Shown here piece by piece: positions 10,487 through 20,507 of a stretch of 64,000 nt of DNA. The notes under the pieces were generated by a model. That model saw nothing but the letters and a program-made list of their open reading frames with translations. It had not been told where the DNA came from and ran no database searches. Made by a program: the position numbers and the translations under genes. The stretch is from Flavobacteriaceae bacterium (lineage in GTDB: Bacteria; Bacteroidota; Bacteroidia; Flavobacteriales; Flavobacteriaceae), in contig JABAZD010000067.1 in assembly GCA_018608705.1 (NCBI GenBank), positions 62,001 to 126,000 of the forward strand. The letters run 5' to 3'. Within the stretch, counting starts at the first letter, position 1, and each line of letters opens with the position of its first letter.

Positions 10487-11845
10487 GTGGCTTTATTTCA
10501 GCAACATCGTTATTCAGGGCTAATAAGACCCATTTCTTATGTTACTGATTTAGTATATATAAATATACTTGGTGCTTTTTGTTTTTTTAATGAAGCTTCA
10601 TCATTAAACTTTTCGCTGTCAATCTCAATTGGTTGGACAATTACAGCTCTAATATCACAGTTTTACGAAGTTTATAGGTTCTCGTTTATTACAAGAGTTT
10701 TTACTTTACTAGTAAGACAGCTTTTATTCTTCACGCTTTTAGTATTTGCTTATTCAGGTCTGCACACCTCCCTTGGCCTAACACCAATTAGTATTATTAA
10801 GTACATAGCACTATCCTCTTTATTTATCTCGTTTTCTAAGTATGGAATGTTTTTTTTATTAAAAAAATACAGAGGCAACTATAAATTAAACAATAGAAAT
10901 ACGGTCATTTTAGGAGCAAATCGCCAGGGGTCTTTATTAGAAGATTTCTTTGAGGCAACCCCGCACTTAGGTTTTCAGAACAAAAAAACATTTAGTGTTA
11001 AAGAACTTAGTAAACACGAATTAGAGTCTATATTTAGGTATATCCTCAATAATAAAATTGATGAAATTTACTGCTCAACTTCAGAACTTAACAATAGAGA
11101 TCTATTGTCTATAGTTAATTTTGCGGACAACAATCTTAAAGTTGTAAAGTTCATTCCAGAAAGCACCCAAGTTTTGTCAAAGAAACTCAAGCATGATTTT
11201 TATGGGGTTATCCCCATCTTATCATTTAGAACTATTGCATTAAATGACCCCTTTAACCTTTTCTTAAAACGCGCATTTGACGTTGTATTTTCATTAATGG
11301 TTATTGTTTTTATACTTTCATGGCTTACACCAATCTTAGCCATATTAATTAGTTTAGAGTCTAAAGGCCCTGTTTTTTTTACCCAACTAAGAAATGGACA
11401 TAATTATAATTCCTTTAAGTGTTTTAAGTTTAGGTCTATGATTATAAATCCAGCTGCGGACCTTATACAAGTTTCTCGTGATGATGACCGAATCACCACG
11501 GTTGGAAAGTTTCTCCGCAAAACAAGTATTGATGAAATCCCTCAATTTTTTAATGTATTTCTTGGCCAGATGTCTGTAGTAGGGCCAAGACCCCATATGC
11601 TTAGCCACACAGAAATTTATGCTAAATCTATAAATAAATTTATGGTTCGTCATTTTGTGAAGCCAGGGATTACTGGACTAGCGCAGGTAAGTGGATTTAG
11701 AGGCGAGATAGAAACAGAGAAAGACATAATTGGACGAGTTAAGCACGACATTTTTTATATAGAAAACTGGTCGTTTTTTTTAGACACCAAAATTATTGTT
11801 CAAACAATACTTAACTTTTTAAAAGGAGAAGAAAAAGCATATTAA
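10487..11845 (+). CDS. undecaprenyl-phosphate sugar phosphotransferase (WcaJ/WbaP type)
   Basis: C-terminal bacterial sugar transferase domain (KRAFDVVFSLMV, KFRSM, RKTSIDEIPQFFNVFLGQMSVVGPRP, VKPGITGLAQVSG); GTG start directly after the preceding stop. Confidence 0.88.
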   Translation: MALFQQHRYSGLIRPISYVTDLVYINILGAFCFFNEASSLNFSLSISIGWTITALISQFYEVYRFSFITRVFTLLVRQLLFFTLLVFAYSGLHTSLGLTPISIIKYIALSSLFISFSKYGMFFLLKKYRGNYKLNNRNTVILGANRQGSLLEDFFEATPHLGFQNKKTFSVKELSKHELESIFRYILNNKIDEIYCSTSELNNRDLLSIVNFADNNLKVVKFIPESTQVLSKKLKHDFYGVIPILSFRTIALNDPFNLFLKRAFDVVFSLMVIVFILSWLTPILAILISLESKGPVFFTQLRNGHNYNSFKCFKFRSMIINPAADLIQVSRDDDRITTVGKFLRKTSIDEIPQFFNVFLGQMSVVGPRPHMLSHTEIYAKSINKFMVRHFVKPGITGLAQVSGFRGEIETEKDIIGRVKHDIFYIENWSFFLDTKIIVQTILNFLKGEEKAY

Positions 11846-11859
11846 CACAATTTACCATC

Positions 11860-13137
11860 ATGAATATTTTAATATTAGGAGCTGGAGGCAGGGAACACGC
11901 ATTTGCTTGGAAAATTTCTCAAAGTCCGTTATGCAAGGAACTATTTGTTGCCCCAGGGAACTCCGGAACCTCTACCTTAGCTACTAATCTTAATATTAGT
12001 GTAACCGATTTCGAAGGAATTAAAAAGCATGTTTTAGTTTACAAAATTAACATGGTAGTTGTAGGGCCGGAAGACCCTTTGGTTGAGGGAATACATGATT
12101 TTTTTCTGAATGACATTGAACTAAATCATGTGGCTGTCATTGGGCCTCAAAAAGCAGCAGCCCAACTTGAAGGCAGTAAGGAATTTGCTAAAGAATTTTT
12201 ACTTCGCCACGAAATCCCAACGGCTGCATATAAGAGCTTTACAAAAAAATCACTAGAACAAGGCTATTTGTTTCTTGAATCCCTTAAGGCCCCTTATGTT
12301 CTCAAAGCTGATGGGTTAGCAGCTGGGAAGGGTGTGCTAATATTGTCAGACATTAACGAAGCTAAAGAAGAGCTTAAAAGCATGTTGGTAGACTCAAAAT
12401 TTGGAGAAGCCAGTACTAAGGTTGTTGTTGAAGAGTTCTTGGATGGAATTGAGCTTAGCTGTTTCGTATTGACTGATGGAAAAAACTATAAAATTTTACC
12501 AACAGCTAAGGACTATAAGCGAATAGGTGAGGGCGATAAAGGACTAAACACTGGAGGGATGGGCGCAATTTCCCCTGTTCCCTTTGCAGGCCCTGTTTTA
12601 TTAAGTAAGATAGAAAATAGAATTATAAAACCTACAATCGACGGGTTAGTCAAGGACAACCTTCCTTATAAAGGGTTCATCTTTATTGGCTTAATTGTTG
12701 TGGACAATGAACCATTGGTTATTGAATACAATGTGCGCATGGGTGATCCTGAAACTGAAGCCGTTTTACCAAGAATAAAAACGGATCTCGTAGAAGTTTT
12801 TCAAGCTATAGACAACGAATCTTTAGACGAAATTCAAATTGAAATTGACCCTCAAACAGCGGTCACCGTAATGCTTGTTTCTGGGGGGTATCCAGAAGCA
12901 TATGAAAAAGGAAAACAAATTACAGGCTTAGAAGACATAAAAGAATCCATGGTGTTTCACGCGGGGGCAAAAAATGTAGCTGGAACGATTTTGACTTCAG
13001 GTGGCCGGGTGATGACCGTTACTTCATATGGTGATGACCTAAGGTCTGCCTTAAAAACATCATACAAATCTATAGAAAGCATCAGGTTTGAAGCTATGAA
13101 TTACCGAACGGATATTGGCTTTGACTTACAAGAATGA
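11860..13137 (+). CDS. purD: phosphoribosylamine--glycine ligase
   Basis: MNILILGAGGREHAFAWK, GPEDPLVEGI, YVLKADGLAAGKGV and NVRMGDPETEAVLPR. Confidence 0.96.
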   Translation: MNILILGAGGREHAFAWKISQSPLCKELFVAPGNSGTSTLATNLNISVTDFEGIKKHVLVYKINMVVVGPEDPLVEGIHDFFLNDIELNHVAVIGPQKAAAQLEGSKEFAKEFLLRHEIPTAAYKSFTKKSLEQGYLFLESLKAPYVLKADGLAAGKGVLILSDINEAKEELKSMLVDSKFGEASTKVVVEEFLDGIELSCFVLTDGKNYKILPTAKDYKRIGEGDKGLNTGGMGAISPVPFAGPVLLSKIENRIIKPTIDGLVKDNLPYKGFIFIGLIVVDNEPLVIEYNVRMGDPETEAVLPRIKTDLVEVFQAIDNESLDEIQIEIDPQTAVTVMLVSGGYPEAYEKGKQITGLEDIKESMVFHAGAKNVAGTILTSGGRVMTVTSYGDDLRSALKTSYKSIESIRFEAMNYRTDIGFDLQE

Positions 13138-13353
13138 GTGTGAAGAAATACTTTTGTCTTCTTCATTATTATCGCTAAAAGATTTTAACTGTAACATCCA
13201 GTAAACGAAGGCAATAACACCAATACCTATAAAAACCCATGTAACTATATTGGCACCCCACCAGTTGGTTAACTCTAGCTCTCTGAGCTCATGAAAAGGC
13301 ACGAAAAGAATAGATTCACAAAGGTCTTGAATGGAATTAAATAAATCTTTCAT
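13126..13353 (-). CDS. DUF6341-like small membrane protein
   Basis: 75 aa with one TM (IVTWVFIGIGVIAFVYWML); convergent 12-nt overlap with purD. Confidence 0.6.
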   Translation of the reverse strand: MKDLFNSIQDLCESILFVPFHELRELELTNWWGANIVTWVFIGIGVIAFVYWMLQLKSFSDNNEEDKSISSHSFL

Positions 13354-13475
13354 AAGTCATTAATTTATTGTTATGTGGGTTAATAAAACAAATATTTTAT
13401 TAAGTAAATTAAGTGTAATCATTATAATTTCATAATAGTCTTATATTTACTTTGCAAATATAGTCAACACTTTAT

Positions 13476-14408
13476 ATGATAGCAAGCTTTTTCAAGACAT
13501 CTAAACCAATTCATTATATAATTTTTTCAATTGTGCTAACATCGCTGTTTGTATACAATAGAATTATCGGACGAAATTTTGTAAGCAATGTTTTTAATTC
13601 TTTCAACGAGTTATCATACTTTCTTGTTTTAATAGCCTCTCTTTTAACTCTTGTTTTTATTGTGACTAAGAACAATTTAACGCACAACAACAGTTTTGCG
13701 GCCCTCTTTTTTTGTTTGTTTATTATGGCTTTTCCACAAACTTTACAAGACCCCTCTAAATTAATAGCAAATCTTTGTGTGCTTCTTTCTCTACGCAGAA
13801 TAGTCAGCCTAAACAATAAAACAAATATTGCTAAAAAATTATTAGATGCCAGTCTTTGGGTTTGTTTGGCAATTTTATTTGATTTTTTTTCAATCTTTTT
13901 TTTTATGCCGCTAATTATGGGCCTTATTTTATATTCGGCATTTGAAATAAAAAACATATTCATTGTTTTTTGTAGCATATTAGCATTTGGAGTTCTTCTA
14001 TCTTCTTTTAATTTATTGGTTTACAACCACCTCCCTGTTTTTAGTGATTACTTTACGTTTAGTAACGTTAAAATTCAAAAAAATATATTTCAAAACGACA
14101 TAATGTTTAGTGCTTTTATGTTGCTAACCATTTTTTTTGGGGTCATAAATTATTTTTTTACAGGAGCTTTTAAAAACAGGGCAAACAGGCCTAGTACATT
14201 GATTTTAATTTTTATAATTATAGCAGGCATAGTTGCTTTTTTATTTTGTCAGATAGACAGCAAAGAAATTTGCCTTTATGTACTTGCGCCAACTGCTATT
14301 TTAATGGCCAATTATTGTGAGACAACAAGGTATCGTTGGGTGCCTGAACTTATTATAATCTCGTTAGTTATTGCACCCATTCTTCAATTATCCTTTAATC
14401 TTCTCTAG
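13476..14408 (+). CDS. DUF6427-like multi-TM protein
   Basis: Multi-TM ORF with typical Flavobacteriia N terminus MIASFFKTSKPIHYIIF. Confidence 0.6.
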   Translation: MIASFFKTSKPIHYIIFSIVLTSLFVYNRIIGRNFVSNVFNSFNELSYFLVLIASLLTLVFIVTKNNLTHNNSFAALFFCLFIMAFPQTLQDPSKLIANLCVLLSLRRIVSLNNKTNIAKKLLDASLWVCLAILFDFFSIFFFMPLIMGLILYSAFEIKNIFIVFCSILAFGVLLSSFNLLVYNHLPVFSDYFTFSNVKIQKNIFQNDIMFSAFMLLTIFFGVINYFFTGAFKNRANRPSTLILIFIIIAGIVAFLFCQIDSKEICLYVLAPTAILMANYCETTRYRWVPELIIISLVIAPILQLSFNLL

Positions 14409-14436
14409 CCTACAATTTAATTAGACTAAATACACT

Positions 14437-14444
14437 TATATTTG
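14437..14444 (+). promoter_or_regulatory. -7 element TATATTTG upstream of the DUF4254 gene
   Basis: Exact match to TAnnTTTG, 20 nt before the start codon. Confidence 0.45.
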
Positions 14445-14463
14445 TCAAATAAAACCAAACACT

Positions 14464-15072
14464 ATGTTCTCAAGTAAAGCAAATTCTGTTTTTCAAGAAG
14501 CGATATCTTTATATAAAGTCTTAAACTCAGTCGATCAATCATTTCAAAACAAGTATAATAAAGAACAGGATTTAATTGCACACTTACTTTTTAGAAAATG
14601 TTGGATAGATACGATACAATGGGCTTACGAAGATATTATCAGAGACCCAAATATTGATCCAGTGTCAGCCTTAAAATTAAAGCGTATGATTGATGCTTCA
14701 AACCAAGACCGAACAGATACGGTTGAGTTTATAGATGGATATTTTTTAGATTTATATAAAGACATTCAGCCGACCTCTAGTGCTAAGATCAACTCTGAAA
14801 GCCCTGCCTGGGCTATTGACCGTTTGTCAATATTGGCGATAAAAATTTATCACATGCAACTTGAAACAGTTAGAGAAGACGCATCACAATCTCATCGCTC
14901 GAGCTGCTTGTCCAAGCTAAACATCCTTTTAGAACAGCGTAAAGACTTATCTTCTGCGATAGACGACTTACTTGAAGACATAAGTGCCGGTAAGAAATTT
15001 ATGAAGGTTTATAAGCAAATGAAAATGTACAATGATAACGAGTTAAATCCCGTACTAAGGGCAAATAAATAA
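14464..15072 (+). CDS. DUF4254 domain-containing protein
   Basis: Sequence pattern (FRKCWIDTIQWAYEDIIRDPNIDP) and position before a GT9 gene. Confidence 0.7.
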   Translation: MFSSKANSVFQEAISLYKVLNSVDQSFQNKYNKEQDLIAHLLFRKCWIDTIQWAYEDIIRDPNIDPVSALKLKRMIDASNQDRTDTVEFIDGYFLDLYKDIQPTSSAKINSESPAWAIDRLSILAIKIYHMQLETVREDASQSHRSSCLSKLNILLEQRKDLSSAIDDLLEDISAGKKFMKVYKQMKMYNDNELNPVLRANK

Positions 15073-15085
15073 TTTAATTTATAGG

Positions 15086-16102
15086 GTGAAAAACCTCAAA
15101 CACATATTAGTCATTAGGCTCTCATCGATGGGAGACGTGGCAATATCAGTACCAGTTCTTTTTGCATTTACACAGTCTAACCCAGATATTAGGCTAACTA
15201 TCCTAACCAAGAAACAATTTACCCCTCTTTTTAGAGACATTACATCAGCTACAGTTTTATCCGCCGATTTTAATAAACAACATAAAGGAGTTTTCGGATT
15301 ATATAAATTATCGAAACAAATAAGGAAACTCAATGTAGATGCTGTGGCGGATCTTCATAACGTGCTGCGAACGAAGATTTTAAAATTTTTTCTAATTGGA
15401 ATTGAATTTTATCAAATTGACAAAGCTCGAGCTCAAAAAAAAGCACTTATAAATGGATCTTCTTTTAGACCATTACCTACAATTACAGAACGATATGCTA
15501 ACGTGTTTAGAGGCTTAGAGCTGAGCTTAGAATTAAAAAATTTTAACTTTTCTCCTTCAAAACAATTAATGCCAACCACCTTAAACACCCTTAAGGGCTT
15601 CTCAACTGCTGTCATTGGAATAGCTCCTTTTGCTGCTTATGCCTCCAAGTCATATCCAATATCAAAAATGAAAAGGGTGATTTCTGAGCTTCAAAAAGAT
15701 TATAAAATCCTACTCTTTGGAGGAGGGCTCGAAGAGTCTAAAGAACTCACAAAATTAGCTTTAAAATATGAAAACGTATTTTCTACAGCAGGAAAATTCT
15801 CTTTTAACGAAGAGCTAGATATTATATCTAATCTTAAAGTTATGTTATCTATGGATTCTGGAAATGGCCATCTGGCAGCCATGTTAGGCGTGAATGTGGT
15901 TACATTGTGGGGTGTAACACATCCATTTGCAGGCTTTGCACCATTTAATCAGAAAGCCACAAACAATCTGTTAGCAGACCGTAAAAAGTATCCTAGAATT
16001 CCAACTTCTATTTATGGAAAGTCTTTTCCAAAAGGATATGAATTAGCAATACAAACAATTCAACCAGATACTGTCGTTAAAGCGGTTAAGGACAATCTTT
16101 AA
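15086..16102 (+). CDS. glycosyltransferase family 9 (heptosyltransferase-like)
   Basis: VIRLSSMGDVAISVPVL, IGIAPFAAYASKSYP and SMDSGNGHLAAMLGVNVVTLWGVTHPFAGF; GTG start. Confidence 0.9.
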   Translation: MKNLKHILVIRLSSMGDVAISVPVLFAFTQSNPDIRLTILTKKQFTPLFRDITSATVLSADFNKQHKGVFGLYKLSKQIRKLNVDAVADLHNVLRTKILKFFLIGIEFYQIDKARAQKKALINGSSFRPLPTITERYANVFRGLELSLELKNFNFSPSKQLMPTTLNTLKGFSTAVIGIAPFAAYASKSYPISKMKRVISELQKDYKILLFGGGLEESKELTKLALKYENVFSTAGKFSFNEELDIISNLKVMLSMDSGNGHLAAMLGVNVVTLWGVTHPFAGFAPFNQKATNNLLADRKKYPRIPTSIYGKSFPKGYELAIQTIQPDTVVKAVKDNL

Positions 16103-17151
16103 ATGTCATCAAAATCAACTTTTATAATTGACGAAGTGGGTTCTGCCTGGCAGCTCAAGACCAACCCTTCATTTACTTCACTATCTGTTAATATATTGTT
16201 TTGTCGCATAATAGCTGACCCTTCTGTAACACGACAAATACAGCTGCTACAAACTCCGCCTTGACAGGAATAGGGTGCGTCTATGTCGTTCTCCAGAGCT
16301 ACTTCTAAAACTGTTTGACTTTGATTCATTAAAAGGGTTGTTTTTTCATCATCTACTATAAGAGTAATTTCACTCATACCGTCGCTAACCGCGCTTTTGT
16401 CTTGGGGAATATTAGAAGAAGTAAACAGCTCAAAAAGAATGTGATCGTCCTGCACGCCATTTTTAGACAATAGATCACTTGTTGTTTTTATCATTTCTTC
16501 AGGCCCACACAAGTAAAATAACTGTGAGTTATTAAGTTGAAAATTATTTTTAAGAATATAATTAATACTAGCAGTATTTATACGTCCAAAAATCGCACCC
16601 TCTTCATCCCATTCGCTGTAAACAAATTGTATTTTAAATCGACCTGAATTTCGATCTTGCAAATCCAATAATTCGTTATAAAAGATAGTTTTTTCAGGGC
16701 TTTTATTTCCGTATATTAAAACAAATTCATTATCAGTATTCGCACACAAAGTAGTTTGAATAATACTCATAATAGGAGTAATTCCACTTCCTGCAGCAAA
16801 CGCCACAATTGAACTTTTTTTAGCTATTTGTGGTTCGTAAATAAAGCGTCCATTTGGCGTTCCTACTTCAAGAGTATGTCCAGGCTCCAATACTTTATTC
16901 GCATAAGTTGAAAAAAGCCCATTTTCGATTTCTTTGACGGTGACCGTCAGATCTCCGCTCTTTGGGCTTGAGCTTAAAGAATAATCTCTACGAACTTCAA
17001 TTCCGTCAATCATCGTTTTTAAGGTAACATACTGCCCAGACTTAAAAACAAATTCAGACTTCAAAGAGCTTGGAACTAGAAAAGTGATGCTAATCGCTTT
17101 TTTGGTTTGCCTAACAATAGATTGAATTTTAAGAGTGTGAAATCTCGCCAT
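16099..17151 (-). CDS. FAD/NAD(P)-binding oxidoreductase with C-terminal 2Fe-2S ferredoxin domain (PaaE-like)
   Basis: RRDYSLSSSP, GSGITPIMS, and the plant-type ferredoxin motif CQGGVCSSCICRV...C. Confidence 0.88.
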   Translation of the reverse strand: MARFHTLKIQSIVRQTKKAISITFLVPSSLKSEFVFKSGQYVTLKTMIDGIEVRRDYSLSSSPKSGDLTVTVKEIENGLFSTYANKVLEPGHTLEVGTPNGRFIYEPQIAKKSSIVAFAAGSGITPIMSIIQTTLCANTDNEFVLIYGNKSPEKTIFYNELLDLQDRNSGRFKIQFVYSEWDEEGAIFGRINTASINYILKNNFQLNNSQLFYLCGPEEMIKTTSDLLSKNGVQDDHILFELFTSSNIPQDKSAVSDGMSEITLIVDDEKTTLLMNQSQTVLEVALENDIDAPYSCQGGVCSSCICRVTEGSAIMRQNNILTDSEVNEGLVLSCQAEPTSSIIKVDFDDI

Positions 17152-17346
17152 GATTTTTTTACAAAAATAAGAAACATTAGGCCTAATTTTCTGTTAATGC
17201 TGCCATAAAATTAGCCTTTAGGGTATTTTTAAATTTCTTGTAAACCAATGTTTTTGTTAGTTTTATGCAAAAAGATGATTATTTTTACGCAGTTGATATA
17301 CTATAAAGCAACGTATTTTGTTAGTAGATAACCTAAGACCTCACTT

Positions 17347-19860
17347 TTGAAAAACATTTATAATTTTATATTATTTGGAGCCTTCTCACTTTTAGCTGTG
17401 ACTAGCTGTTCCCGTAAAAAAGATAAATTTATAAACCGCTCATGGCATTCCTTAAACACTAAGTATAATATCCTTTATAATGGTAACATCGCCCTCGAAG
17501 CAGGTAAAATGACGATTAACTCTAGCTACTCTGATAATTATTGGAAGATACTTCCAGTTGAGCGTTTACAGTCAATTGATGATGTTTTTCCAAAAGAAAA
17601 TTTAGACCCAAACTTTCAGCGTGCTGAAGAGAAAGCCATTAAGGCCATTCAGGTGCATGGTATGAACATCAAAGGAAAAGAAAAAAACCCTCAAATAGAC
17701 GACTCGTACATTCTTCTTGGTAAGGCCCGGTATTATGATTGTCGTTTTATCCCTGCTCAGGAAGCATTTAATTACATTTTATTCAAATATCCATCGAGCA
17801 CCAACATTAATTTAGCGAAAATATGGCGTGCAAAAACCAATTTACGCTTAGAGAATGAAGGGTCAGCTATTAAAAACTTGAAGAAACTTATCGATTCAAA
17901 CAAACTTTCAAATGAGGAGAATGTAGTTGCGAGCTCGGCATTAGCGCAGGCATACATAACGACCAAAGCAATAGATAGCGCAATAATCCAAATTCAGAGA
18001 GCATCAAGGTTTACCAAAGACAACCGAGAGTTGGGCAGGCTAAGATTTATTGAAGGTCAATTGTATTCTTCCCTAGGGGACAAAGCCAGCGCTAATCTTG
18101 CGTTTGATAAAGTGATCGCACTAAACCGTAAAACTCCTAGAGCTTACATGATAAACGCCTATTTAGAAAAAATCAAAAACTTTGATTTTGAAAATGATGA
18201 TAAGCTACTTTTAGAAACTCTATTAGAATCTTTGGAGCTTAACAGAGAAAACAGACCATTTTTAGATAAAATATACCACCAAATTGCCAATTATCATATT
18301 AAAAACAATAGAGATTCTATAGCTGTTGTGTATTATAACAAGTCGCTAAGAACGGATTCGAAAGACAACTATTTGGTAGCTCTTAATTATCGAATATTGG
18401 CCGACCTAAATTTTGATTTTTCAGAGTATAGCTTGGCAGGTTCTTACTACGATAGCACCTTACTTAGCCTTAAAGAAAACAGTAAGGCTTTTCGCGACAT
18501 TAAACGCAAACGTGACAATTTAGAAGAAGTTATTTTTTACGAATCAATAGTGAAAAAAACTGACAGCATAATACGGTTGGTAGAACTTTCAGACGATGAA
18601 AAAGAAACTTATTTTCAAACTTTTATTGACGATCTTAAGCTCCAAGAAGAAGTTAAGAAAAACAGAGTAATTAAAAGAAAGAGTTTTGCTGGTCCGTCAC
18701 TAATCACAACAAACAATAAAGATAAAACCTTTTACTTTTATAGTCCAACAACAGTAGCATTTGGAAAAAATGAGTTTGTAAGAATATGGGGCAAGCGTGC
18801 TTTGGAAACTAACTGGCGATGGTCTAATAACACTATACAGAATCAAGAAGTTTTCAAACAAGATATCAAAGAAACCCAAAAAGAAGGAGACGATAGTCGC
18901 TTTACAGTAGCTTATTATTTAGAACAAATTCCCACTAAAAAAACCGTGTTAGACAGTATTGCTAAAGAACGTGATTTTGCATATTATCAGTTAGGACTTA
19001 TCTACAAAGATAAATTTAAAGAGTATTCGCTTTCTCGAGACAAGCTCGAGAAACTCTTGAAGCGGTTTCCAGAAGAGCGCCTTATTTTGCCCGCAAAGTA
19101 TAACTTATACAAAGTATATTCGTTACTAGGACTAACTCTATTGGAATCAAATTTGAAAAAGAATATTATTGAAAAACACTCAGATTCTAGGTATGCAACT
19201 ATTTTATTAAATCCTGAAAAGGCCTTAATAAATAATGAAAACAGCCCACAGTCCTTATACAACAATCTATATGCGCAGTTTGAAAGCGGGCTTTACCAAG
19301 AAGTAATAGATGGCTGTGATATACAAATTACAAATTTAGACGGAGATGAAATTGTCCCCAAATTAGAACTCCTTAAGGCGACATCTAAAGGACGCCTCCA
19401 TGGGTTTGAAGCTTACAAAGAAGGCCTTAATTTTGTGGCTTTAAACTACCCAAGTAGTATTGAAGGAAAGCGAGCGGCAAAAATATACAGCACTATACCC
19501 CCGGAACTTGCAGATAAAACATTTGTTGAAGATTCAACCCAAAAAAACTTTAAAGTTGTTTTTAAGTTTGAGCGCTCAGAAAATGAGCAGATAAAGGCTT
19601 TTTCAAAAGCACTAAGTGCTGCCATTGAAGAAGTTAACTATTTTAATTTGACAATTTCTGAAGATGGTTACGACACAAACACTATATTTGTAGTTGTTCA
19701 CGGACTTAAAAGCGCTCTTGGGGCACTAGGGTTTGTAGAAATTATAGAAACTAAAAATGAGTTGATAATATCGAAACCATTTTTTGGAATTTCTTCTAGA
19801 AACTATCAAATAGTTCAAATACATAAAAATGTAGAAACCTATATTAACAAAACCAATTAA
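17347..19860 (+). CDS. SprE/PorW-type TPR lipoprotein (type IX secretion / gliding)
   Basis: Lipoprotein signal AVTSC, TPR-rich 837 aa, SWHSLNTKYNILYNGNIALEAGK N-terminal block; likely TTG start. Confidence 0.78.
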   Translation: MKNIYNFILFGAFSLLAVTSCSRKKDKFINRSWHSLNTKYNILYNGNIALEAGKMTINSSYSDNYWKILPVERLQSIDDVFPKENLDPNFQRAEEKAIKAIQVHGMNIKGKEKNPQIDDSYILLGKARYYDCRFIPAQEAFNYILFKYPSSTNINLAKIWRAKTNLRLENEGSAIKNLKKLIDSNKLSNEENVVASSALAQAYITTKAIDSAIIQIQRASRFTKDNRELGRLRFIEGQLYSSLGDKASANLAFDKVIALNRKTPRAYMINAYLEKIKNFDFENDDKLLLETLLESLELNRENRPFLDKIYHQIANYHIKNNRDSIAVVYYNKSLRTDSKDNYLVALNYRILADLNFDFSEYSLAGSYYDSTLLSLKENSKAFRDIKRKRDNLEEVIFYESIVKKTDSIIRLVELSDDEKETYFQTFIDDLKLQEEVKKNRVIKRKSFAGPSLITTNNKDKTFYFYSPTTVAFGKNEFVRIWGKRALETNWRWSNNTIQNQEVFKQDIKETQKEGDDSRFTVAYYLEQIPTKKTVLDSIAKERDFAYYQLGLIYKDKFKEYSLSRDKLEKLLKRFPEERLILPAKYNLYKVYSLLGLTLLESNLKKNIIEKHSDSRYATILLNPEKALINNENSPQSLYNNLYAQFESGLYQEVIDGCDIQITNLDGDEIVPKLELLKATSKGRLHGFEAYKEGLNFVALNYPSSIEGKRAAKIYSTIPPELADKTFVEDSTQKNFKVVFKFERSENEQIKAFSKALSAAIEEVNYFNLTISEDGYDTNTIFVVVHGLKSALGALGFVEIIETKNELIISKPFFGISSRNYQIVQIHKNVETYINKTN

Positions 19861-19870
19861 ACCACTCAAT

Positions 19871-20305
19871 ATGTTTACAGACAGCAAAAGCCCTAAGTCA
19901 AATCTGAATTCATTTTCACAACAAAACACAATTACTCAAGGCACTAAATTCAACGGAGACTTAATAAGTGAAGGTGATTTCAGAATAGAAGGCCTGGTAA
20001 GCGGTTCTATAACAACTACCGGAAAGGTTGTCATTGGAAAAACAGGAAGTGTTGACGGAACTTTATTTTGTAAAAATGCTGATTTTGAGGGAAAATTTAA
20101 AGGAACGTTAACTGTTTCGGAGATGCTGAGTTTGAGAGGCTCAGCACACGTAGAAGGCGAGGTTCAAGTCAGTAAATTAGCAGTAGAGCCCGGCGCAACC
20201 TTTAACGCTAACTGCCTTATGAAGAGGGCTGTTAAAGAACTTAAAAAGGAAATTTCCAGCACTAATCTTTCAAAAAACATATCCAAGGCTGGACAATCCG
20301 CTTAA
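19871..20305 (+). CDS. bactofilin (polymer-forming cytoskeletal protein)
   Basis: GTKFNGDLISEGDFRIEGLVSGSITTTGKVVIGKTGSVDGTLFCKNADFEGKFKGTL beta-helical repeats. Confidence 0.9.
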   Translation: MFTDSKSPKSNLNSFSQQNTITQGTKFNGDLISEGDFRIEGLVSGSITTTGKVVIGKTGSVDGTLFCKNADFEGKFKGTLTVSEMLSLRGSAHVEGEVQVSKLAVEPGATFNANCLMKRAVKELKKEISSTNLSKNISKAGQSA

Positions 20306-20318
20306 AAAAGCTGCGGCT

Positions 20319-20507
20319 ATGTCGGGATTAGCGCTTCAAATGGCAGTAATAATTGCTATAGGAACATTTTTAGGCATTTTTTTAGATGATAACTTTCCCA
20401 ACAAAAACAATATGTTCTCTTTGTTTTTGACCCTTTTTTCTGTTCTACTTTCAGTTTTTTACGTAATTAAGCGAATTCTTTGGGTCTCAAAAAATAAAAA
20501 CAAATGA
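20319..20507 (+). CDS. AtpZ/AtpI-type ATP synthase accessory protein
   Basis: 62 aa, two TM segments, directly upstream of the atp genes. Confidence 0.7.
   Translation: MSGLALQMAVIIAIGTFLGIFLDDNFPNKNNMFSLFLTLFSVLLSVFYVIKRILWVSKNKNK

Noticed and set aside
13514-13978. 154-aa minus-strand ORF
   Set aside because: Antisense to the DUF6427-like gene; low-complexity Lys/Ile-rich translation expected from an AT-rich TM gene.
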